Origin: Nemertoderma westbladi
Lineage: Eukaryota > Xenacoelomorpha > Nemertodermatida > Nemertodermatidae
DNA length: 40,462 nucleotides
Assembly: GCA_032718475.1 (NCBI GenBank)
Contig: JAUCBJ010007606.1
Location: 1-40,462 of the forward strand
Direction: 5' to 3'
The translations under genes and the position numbers were made by a program. The notes under the pieces are model-generated. The model was not told the DNA's origin, searched no databases, and saw nothing but the letters and a program-made list of their open reading frames with translations. This document shows, in pieces, positions 33,306-40,462 of the stretch (the stretch's first letter is position 1; every line of letters starts with the position of its first letter).

Positions 33306-34879
33306 ATTGACATTTGGCGTATGTACATTTCTTACAGTTGGGGGCCACTGGGTTAAGATTTTTACGGTATACTTAATATGAGCATAAAGAAGAAAGTGTT
33401 GGCGATGTATCTGAAAAATAAATAAATAAACATTGTTCTTTGTATCTCAAGTTGATTTGGATTAGGACAATGTGATACTTTTAACTCCTGCAATAATTCA
33501 GGTGGTTTGATGAGACTGCTTAGGGGTGGGGTGGGGTGTGGGGGGGGGGGGGGGGGGGGGTAACTGAGAAAATGTGACAAAGAAATGGAAAGAAAGGCAA
33601 TGTTATAGTAAATGGATTTGTGTTATGTAATACTCTGTAGTAGCTGCTGTCTCCGAGGTAACTAATTTTGTATAGCCTGGGACTGACTATCTCTGGGTAG
33701 TATATTGAAGACATAAGTATATGAAGGAGAGATAATGTTTACTTTAGGATGTTGTCAGCCAGCGCTAGGGGCGTCCTTCCGGTTCAATGAGTTTTTGGGC
33801 AGATTTATTACATTGCAAGACTGTTTGATGCTTATGGTATATGGATCGAGGTGAAGTTATTATTATAAACATTGTCAAATTAAACAGAGTTATCAGGATG
33901 GAAAACTCATTTTGTATAATGTAGTATCCTCAGACCACACCTGTGACAAAAATCAATGGATTGGGATAAATAGGGCTGTAGGGTGGGAGTTGGTGTGTAA
34001 GCCGCCTATGGAATCGGAAGAATATATCAAATTGACTGTTTTAATTATAACATTGACCTGCGGAATCAATGAGAATTGTATGGAAGTAGAAATCTAATAT
34101 TTATATCAAACACATGCTTGGTAATGTATCCGGGGATTGCCGCCTGTCAATATGTACACGTTCTCTGAACCCAGAGTTATACTGCCGTATTTGGGCGAAT
34201 ACGACAGGCACTTTTCTGTATATCGCACCGTAATGTTTTAATTCAACCCCACCAAATTACATTCCTTCAAAGACTCTATCTTATAGCGGTCTTACAATAG
34301 GAGCTAGTATTCACATTGTGTTCGTAATACATTTTGTAGAGCTCGTATATGGAGATGGGGTCCGGTCCACCATCAGCACTCAGCAGCTCAGTTAAATATA
34401 CTAGGTAACAACAATAATAGTTTGGAATGATTCAAACGCGGAATTTCCTAAAATCGCGTCAAATAATTGAAACCAAACAAATTCCACAATATAGTCGATA
34501 ATTTATCATTAAATCATAAACCGAAATCAATACAAATAACATTTTACATCCAGTGAATGTTATTAATGAAAACTATTTATAAAAAATCATAATGATGTGA
34601 CGTCACAAGCTCTAATAGGGACTCTTAATTGAATGATTGGGTCGCTAATTATTGGTTTTTAACAATAATTTCTTTAGCTATTAACCAAAACCTTTACGTA
34701 TGTGATTCATACCAAAGGAGACGAAAATCAATAGACTTCTAAACCTACAACAACACTGGCACCACACTAGGATATTTCTGGATTTTCATTCTATTTGTGG
34801 AATATGATATTAGGATGGTTTAATTAATTAAATATATACTATCACTATAACAAGCTTCATGCAATATAGGAATGGTTAT

Positions 34880-35178
34880 AATTTAAGTTTCAGGAAATCA
34901 AATAATGGTTGAGCTAAGTTATGGCAAATATTGTAGGCCTACAATAATAATATTAAAATATAGAAACCAAAAATTATGGCCCACCTAAAAGATTGTTAGA
35001 TAATTAGATGAGAAAGCGGATTAATTAATTACAAACTCAGCATAAATTCGCAAGCACAAGTAATAGACACACCAGCACAAATTAATTAATAAAGAACCCC
35101 AATAACAATTATTAATTAATACCAAACTAATTAATTTGCACACGATATATAATTAATACCCCCATTTGGCAGACTTAT
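34880..35178. other. AT-rich spacer; no gene seen
   Basis: Repeated TTAATTAAT words. No coding or RNA signal recognised. Confidence 0.4.
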
Positions 35179-35353
35179 ACTGATATTAAATACTAAAAAC
35201 CTGTTTTAAACAGATGACCCCACCCATACCAACCTGCTGTCTGTCCCATGTCTAGAATCGGTAGCAATTTTTTAGTATTTAATAATATCAGTTTGATATT
35301 TACAGCACACATATTGACAGCAGGTTGGTATTTGTTTAAAACAGGTTTTTAGG
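35179..35353. repeat. Foldback element downstream of the myosin-like gene
   Basis: The left arm (about 35179-35240) contains ACTGATATTAAATACTAA, AAAAACCTGTTTTAAA and ACCAACCTGCTGTC. Reverse complements of all three occur at 35271-35353 (TTAGTATTTAATAATATCAG, GACAGCAGGTTGGT and TTTAAAACAGGTTTTT), but in changed order, so the fold is not one simple hairpin. It lies just 3' of the myosin-like gene. Confidence 0.65.
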
Positions 35354-35454
35354 CACAACAATTAATTTATTAACCAGAACCAATGAAGCTTCAGCAGAAT
35401 AAGAGCAGCCATGTGCGGGAATAGTTTGTGTGTCTGGTTGCTAGGCAACTAATC

Positions 35455-36589
35455 TTAGTCACCGTCGGATGTGTCCCCACCGTCGCTGGTGTCTGCAGCG
35501 GTGTCTTCTATCTCTCGAAGATCGCGTCGGAACGTGGCTTTGCTACGTAGAGTTGTAACTTCTCTCTGTAACGCGTCATTCTGTTCTGTAGCGTCGTCCA
35601 ACTCCCTCTCTAACTTTCTCTTATGTTACCCTCGTTCCCTCATCCTCTGTTTCTTCCAACTGCCTCTTCTGCGCTTTCAGCCGGTGGTTGTATTTATCAA
35701 CCTAATCAACAACAAATTAATTGTAATCCAGTAACCTAGGATATCTAATGGAACAACAACAAACTGTGTATGTGTAACTGTTGTTAGGTATAATAGTTGT
35801 CGCTACAATATGTAAGTCAGCAGGGTTGGATTTTAGTAACCAATGGGATCACATCTGGGTTGCAACCAATAGAGTTATAATTGTTTGGGCTGTAACCTCT
35901 AACGTATATTCATTGATAAATCGTGCTACCAGAGAGATTGTGGGTGTTTATAACCCAAACCAGCTGCAGTTTATGTGATCGACAACCCACTGGGAGGTGT
36001 TTAAGAGTTGTACACCTCCACCTACCTGCTCCTTGTACACATTGGCTTGCTGGTTGAGCTTCTGCTCCAGTCCCTGGATCGTTGTTCTCATTCGCGACTT
36101 CTGCAGCTTCTGCTTGAGGTCGCGATTCTGTCGTTCCAACATGAGTCTGTCGTTGCTCAAGCTTCTGCGTGATGGATCGTTCGGTTGCTAGGGCAGATCG
36201 TTCGGTTGCTAGGGCAGTGGTCAGCGTATCTACTTGCTGCGACTTGTTCGACCTGCAACACAAAGTTTGATGTAGGATTACCTAAACTTAAACAATAACT
36301 GATAGCGACAAATATTATTAGATAGAAATATATATTTGAACATTCTAACTTTTCTTGGAGCCACGATACGTATGATTGCTCCACCTCCAGATCGTTTTCC
36401 AACTGTTGTATTTTCGACTCGAGTCGGCGTTTCTCGTCGAGTGCGTTGCCACGGTTACTAGCTAATTTAATTAGGCACTTACATGATAGTTGGTTCCACC
36501 CCAGTGAGCTTCTTAAGTTCCTCGTCAACAAATTCTAGATCCTCCTTCACCTTCGCCAATTCCTTTCCGCTACCGGTACCGGTAGTCAT
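35455..36589 (-). pseudogene. Small myosin-II-rod-like gene, frameshifted
   Basis: Four minus-strand exons can be proposed. Exon 1 (36589-36483) starts MTTGTGSGKELAKVK and is coiled-coil-like but not recognised. Exon 2 (36457-36350) contains ALDEKRRLESKIQQLENDLE. Exon 3 (36252-36026) contains VDTLTTALATERS, then LERQNRDLKQKLQ, ending YKEQ. Exon 4 (35701-35455) starts VDKYNHRLKAQKRQLEE, continues KRKLERELDDATEQNDALQR and ends in an acidic Ser/Thr-rich tail with TAA. These are the successive blocks of the non-muscle/smooth myosin II C-terminal rod. Introns: 25, 97 and 324 bases. Donors are GTAAGT, GTTAGA and GTAGGT; acceptors end TAG, CAG and TAG; phases match across all three. Exons 3 and 4 each need a one-base frame change (about 36150-36160 and 35618-35630), so the copy is probably a pseudogene, unless these are sequence errors. 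No motor domain is present in the window. Confidence 0.65.
36175..36216 (-). repeat. 21-bp in-frame duplication in exon 3
   Basis: GATCGTTCGGTTGCTAGGGCA occurs twice in tandem without change, repeating the peptide ALATERS in the coiled-coil frame. The seven-residue insertion equals one heptad. Confidence 0.9.
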
Positions 36590-36758
36590 AAATTCACCCT
36601 ATCACAGCTGCACAGTATGCAGTATCAGGCTTTTTCTTTACCGATCTGCCAAAGGCCTACCAGCCTACAGTCAGACAGTTCAGAGGATCAGATGTTCTGC
36701 CTGCAGTTCTGCAGTCGTCAGACACGTCTGCACGTTCAGACTATATAGACTATAGACA
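36590..36758. other. Upstream flank of myosin-like exon 1; no clear promoter
   Basis: Short direct words (CAGTCAGACAG, CTATATAGACTATAGACAG) but no certain TATA or initiator element for the minus-strand gene. The tandem array begins at its far side. Confidence 0.3.
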
Positions 36759-38060
36759 GAGTATATAGACTAATATAATAATAATAATAATAATATACTA
36801 CTGCATCTAATACTCGCATTACAAGTAGTTTAATAATGGAGGAAGATTGAGTATATAGACTAATATAATAATAATAATAATATACTATTGCATCTAATAC
36901 TCGCCTTACAAGTAGTTTAATAATGGAGGAAGATTGAGTATATAGACTAATATAATAATAATAATATACTACTGCATCTAATACTCGCCTTACAAGTAGT
37001 TTAATAATGGAGGAAGATTGAGTATATAGACTAATATAATAATAATAATATACTACTGCATCTAATACTCGCCTTACAAGTAGTTTAATAATGGAGGAAG
37101 ATTGAGTATATAGACTAATATAATAATAATAATATACTACTGCATCTAATACTCGCCTTACGAGTAGTTTAATAATGGAGGAAGATTGAGTATATAGACT
37201 AATATAATAATAATAATAATATACTACTGCAGCTAATACTCGCCTTACAAGTAGTTTAATAATGGAGGAAGATTGAGTATATAGACTAATATAATAATAA
37301 TAATATACTACTGCATCTAATACTCGCCTTACGAGTAGTTTAATAATGGAGGAAGATTGAGTATATAGACTAATATAATAATAATAATATACTACTGCAT
37401 CTAATACTCGCCTTACGAGTAGTTTAATAATGGAGGAAGATTGAGTATATAGACTAATATAATAATAATAATAATATACTACTGCAGCTAATACTCGCCT
37501 TACAAGTAGTTTAATAATGGAGGAAGATTGAGTATATAGACTAATATAATAATAATAATAATATACTACTGCATCTAATACTCGCCTTACGAGTAGTTTA
37601 ATAATGGAGGAAGATTGAGTATATAGACTAATATAATATATAATAATATACTACTGCATCTAATACTCGCCTTACGAGTAGTTTAATAATGGAGGAAGAT
37701 TGAGTATATAGACTAATATAATAATAATAATATACTACTGCATCTAATACTCGCCTTACGAGTAGTTTAATAATGGAGGAAGATTGAGTATATAGACTAA
37801 TATAATAATAATAATAATATACTACTGCATCTAATACTCGCCTTACAAGTAGTTTAATAATGGAGGAAGATTGAGTATATAGACTAATATAATAATAATA
37901 ATATACTACTGCATCTAATACTCGCCTTACAAGTAGTTTAATAATGGAGGAAGATTGAGTATATAGACTAATATAATAATAATAATAATATACTACTGCA
38001 GCTAATACTCGCCTTACAAGTAGTTTAATAATGGAGGAAGATTGAGTATATAGACTAATA
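36759..38060. repeat. Minisatellite array, ~84-94-bp units, 15 copies plus partial
   Basis: The unit begins GAGTATATAGACTAATATAA, runs through a variable (TAA)n tract, TACTACTGCA(T/G)CTAATACTCGCCTTAC(A/G)AGTAGTTTAATAATGG in pieces, and ends GAGGAAGATT. Unit length differs mainly by the number of TAA triplets. Two point variants sort the units: GCATC or GCAGC, and CAAGTAG or CGAGTAG. Units 6, 9 and 15 carry GCAGC and a longer TAA tract. The segment TACTCG-CCTTA-CGAGTA is a perfect hairpin in the CGAG units and is broken in the CAAG units. No ORF. Confidence 0.97.
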
Positions 38061-38359
38061 ATAATAATAAAATTACCGGTCCGGCCGGGACCAAAAACAT
38101 TTAACGGGTTCGTAGGCTACTGAAGAATGAATCCCATAACTATAGTTTATATACCAAACTCAACCAATATAAAAGGTGTTAATGGATTACCGAACAAACT
38201 GCACATTACTTCAACAGGCAAACAAGCAAACGAGCTATAATCAGTTTGACCCTTGCAACAATGGAGTTACCTAGCAATAATGGCCACATGTACGGTGGCT
38301 GAATGTGGCCAATTTAATTAATTTTAAAATGGGAAATATAAAAGGAAATTAATGAAATA
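38061..38359. other. Spacer between tandem arrays
   Basis: Starts with a GC-rich TTACCGGTCCGGCCGGGACC stretch, then AT-rich DNA without a gene. Confidence 0.4.
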
Positions 38360-38685
38360 TAATTCCTTAAAACAGGAATTAATCAAATATAATTCAACCC
38401 AAAACAGGAATTAATCAAATATAATTCAACCCAAAACAGGAATTAATCAAATATAATTCAACCCAAAACAGGAATTAATCAAATATAATTCAACCTAAAA
38501 CAGGAATTAATCAAATATAATTCAACCCAAAACAGGAATTAATCAAATATAATTCAACCCAAAACAGGAATTAATCAAATATAATTCAACCCAAAACAGG
38601 AATTAATCAAATATAATTCAACCCAAAACAGGAATTAATCAAATATAATTCACCCCAAAACAGGAATTAATCAAATATAATTCAA
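38360..38685. repeat. 32-bp tandem array, about 10 copies
   Basis: Near-perfect units containing AATTCAACCCAAAACAGG and AATTAATCAAATAT repeat with a 32-base period. The first unit is diverged; later ones differ by single bases (CAACCT, CACCCC). Confidence 0.97.
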
Positions 38686-39197
38686 TCATTTTGGAGGGAA
38701 ATTTAAAATATTGTCTCAGTGCAGTGCAGCAAATTGTCATTCCCTTTTCAGTCTATCAGTGCAGTACTGCAGTACCGGTTGCCCGTAGCTCTGTAAGCTT
38801 AGTTCTGTGGTTAGTTGTTAATCATTTAATCACTACTGAATACCGATCTACAGCCAACCCGGCAGCTTTCTTTTACCAATCTTCAGAAAGATCGGTAATA
38901 CCGTAGGATTAGTTAGTTCAGTAGTTTTAAAGGCTTATGGAACTATGAACTGTAGCATCGGCACTGATAGAGATGCTTGGCTCAGCGCAATTTCTAAATT
39001 CCGGCATCTGGTGAAGGATTTCTTACTACCAGTGTAGCTTTTGCACAAGCCGCAATAAAACTTTTAAATAGGCTGGGCTGCTGGGTAGCAGGTGGTAGTC
39101 CTACGACGCCTACCGGTATAGTACTGTAGTAGCAGTAGATGTAGGGTGTTAGGGTATTCTATTGATATTGGCCCAATTGATTTAATTACGAATTATA
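38686..39197. other. Upstream flank of transposase-like gene
   Basis: No other gene seen. No TATA box is certain, although TACCGGTATAGTAC occurs at about 39110. A transposon left end could lie here, but I found no inverted match to the 90 bases visible after the gene. Confidence 0.35.
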
Positions 39198-40370
39198 ATG
39201 CCCCAAGATTTTGAACTAGAATCACTTTTGGATCACTACTATTGGTTGGGGTACACACACAGCGAGATTTCAACATTGATGGATAGAAATGAAGGAATTC
39301 AAATATCAGTACGAACAATACGAAGACGTTTAAATTCTACTGAGCATCGTAAGGTTTTTGACCCAAGACAATTTGATGCGGTAGTTACGGCTTTAGAATT
39401 AGAGTCAATCAATAGGAAAACGGCTGGATATAGGCAATTACAGTATATTTTAATGGACGAGTACAAGCTTTTTGCGCCAAGGAAATTAATAGCTGCAGTA
39501 ATAAGTATCATTGATTCAGTTGGTAGACAGTGCAGAATTGGGTCCAGATTAATTCGTAGAACCTATTTTTCCCAGGGCCCAAATTTTTTGCTTCATGTCG
39601 ACGGATGGGATAAGCTAAAGCCCTTTGGCTTAACTGTACACGGCGCTATAGATGGTTTCAGTAGGAAGCTAATGTGGTTGAAAGCCAGCAGAACAAATAA
39701 TGATCCATTTGTTACGGCACAATACTACTTAGACATGGTTGATGAAATTGGTGGCGTTCCTCACATTGTTAGATGCGATAGAGGTACTGAAAATGTGAAT
39801 ATTGAAACAATTCATCGATACCTACGACTTTGTGAAGAAAACTCTTTCATGACTACAACCAATTCAAATGTACCATTCATTTATGGTAAAAGTACGCGTA
39901 ATCAACGCATAGAATCGTTCTGGTCCAAATTCCCAGTTTTAGGTATGTCAGAATGGATTTCTCATTTTACAGAATTGGAGCTAAGTGGAGAGGTAGACCT
40001 ATCATTAACTCTGAATAAAGAAATCATTCGATATGTTTACTTAGATTTTCTCCAAGAAGTTCTGGACGGAATTCGAGTTCGCTGGAACAGTCATCGTCTT
40101 CGTCGCAGCGGATTAGCGGCCCCACCGGGAAAACCGGACCTACTTTATCTTCAAGAGCCAAACTTCGTACACAACGTTATACAAAGCGATAAGGAATTGA
40201 TGAGACCTTTGGCGATTGCTAAACCAAAATGCAGTTATTTGATAGGAAATCTATTTAAAGACTACATTAATCTCGCTGGCCATGCAATAAACCTTCCTAA
40301 TGATTGCCATTCATTGCAAGACTGCCGTAGAACTATGTTGTATTTACTTCATGATGGGTTTGAACATTGA
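39198..40370 (+). CDS. Integrase-core (DDE) transposase-like protein
   Basis: A 390-aa intronless open frame. The N-terminal part (about 14-50) reads as a helix-turn-helix (YTHSEISTLM...SVRTIRRRLN). The centre is a retroviral-integrase-like catalytic core: D135 in HVDGWDKL, D194 in RCDRGTEN and E239 in RIESFW, with 58 and 44 residues between them. The wider spacing and the HTH differ from retrotransposon integrases, and there is no RT, protease or gag nearby. It resembles the 'integrase core domain' proteins found as scattered copies in fish, invertebrates and fungi, which act as, or derive from, cut-and-paste transposases. The C-terminal part (about 300-390) is not recognised. The ORF is undamaged, so it may be a mobile element or a domesticated gene. 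No TIRs are visible, partly because the window ends 92 bases later. Confidence 0.8.
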   Translation: MPQDFELESLLDHYYWLGYTHSEISTLMDRNEGIQISVRTIRRRLNSTEHRKVFDPRQFDAVVTALELESINRKTAGYRQLQYILMDEYKLFAPRKLIAAVISIIDSVGRQCRIGSRLIRRTYFSQGPNFLLHVDGWDKLKPFGLTVHGAIDGFSRKLMWLKASRTNNDPFVTAQYYLDMVDEIGGVPHIVRCDRGTENVNIETIHRYLRLCEENSFMTTTNSNVPFIYGKSTRNQRIESFWSKFPVLGMSEWISHFTELELSGEVDLSLTLNKEIIRYVYLDFLQEVLDGIRVRWNSHRLRRSGLAAPPGKPDLLYLQEPNFVHNVIQSDKELMRPLAIAKPKCSYLIGNLFKDYINLAGHAINLPNDCHSLQDCRRTMLYLLHDGFEH

Positions 40371-40386
40371 ACAGCTGTAGCCTGAA

Positions 40387-40409
40387 GGTTATAATTAACT
40401 ATTATAACC
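40387..40409. other. Hairpin 3' of the transposase-like gene
   Basis: GGTTATAAT and ATTATAACC form a perfect 9-bp stem around TAACT, 17 bases after the stop codon. It may be part of the element's 3' end or incidental. Confidence 0.5.
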
Positions 40410-40462
40410 AGATTATCTAAGATTCCTGTTATGTTATGGAACCGCCCTCAAATATACAAATA

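Larger units (their letters stand above)
30284..34879. repeat. Tandem duplication, 2-2.5-kb unit, two copies plus partial third
   Basis: The marker GGATATTTCTGGATTTTC begins at 30284, 32790 and 34770. From 30284 to 31914 the sequence is nearly identical to 32790-34421. The segment 32437-32789 is nearly identical to 34423-34769. Copy 1 has about 520 bases (31915-32436) missing from copy 2. The third copy stops after 109 bases (34879). Differences between copies are few: poly-G length, one short indel near 31235/33745, and scattered single bases. This implies a recent duplication, probably by unequal exchange. Confidence 0.95.

Noticed and set aside
35471-35734. 87-codon plus-strand ORF
   Set aside because: It is antisense to the last exon of the myosin-like gene, whose minus-strand translation matches the myosin rod.
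36759-38060. CRISPR-like array of spaced repeats
   Set aside because: The whole unit repeats, including the would-be spacers, and the genome is eukaryotic; it is a minisatellite.

Overview
The window is eukaryotic, almost certainly from an invertebrate animal, and consists mostly of transposable elements and their remains in AT-rich DNA. There are no operons or bacterial signals. The elements are of animal type: a BEL/Pao retrotransposon, a Ty3/Gypsy retrotransposon, non-LTR retrotransposon pieces, DNA transposons with terminal inverted repeats, and an integrase-like transposase gene. The only host-type coding sequence is a short intron-containing gene fragment that resembles the C-terminal rod of non-muscle/smooth myosin II. 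The species cannot be fixed from the sequence alone.

Layout. 309-8851 (minus): BEL/Pao element with a 1043-aa Gag-like ORF and a 1800-aa Pol ORF in the -1 frame. 8852-10540: no gene; either its 5' leader/LTR or a separate LTR, with a purine tract and a TGTTG terminus at 9711-9730. 11163-14372: decayed TIR element with subterminal repeats, carrying a nested LINE fragment, a nested foldback element and local tandem repeats. 14834-16339: non-autonomous TIR element with perfect 41-bp ends and a 5-bp duplication. 16704-18512: 5'-truncated LINE with an open 602-aa reverse transcriptase ORF. 20463-22281 and 28488-30279: two copies of an unknown 1.8-kb repeat with a covarying hairpin and a tRNA-like segment. 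23053-28087: apparently complete Ty3/Gypsy element lying between those copies. 30284-34879: tandemly duplicated 2-2.5-kb unit. 35179-35353: foldback. 35455-36589 (minus): myosin-tail-like gene with frameshifts. 36759-38060 and about 38360-38685: two tandem arrays. 39198-40370: integrase-core (DDE) transposase-like gene.

How the parts relate. The Gypsy element looks youngest: its two LTRs appear identical, its gag-pol ORF is open, and a CACTC target duplication flanks it. Its coding region is clearly more GC-rich than its surroundings. The BEL coding region is also largely open but has a frame change at the Gag/Pol boundary. The most unusual parts are the small myosin-rod-like gene with an unfamiliar first exon, the hairpin whose two arms changed together between two repeat copies, and the single-ORF integrase-like gene at the right edge.
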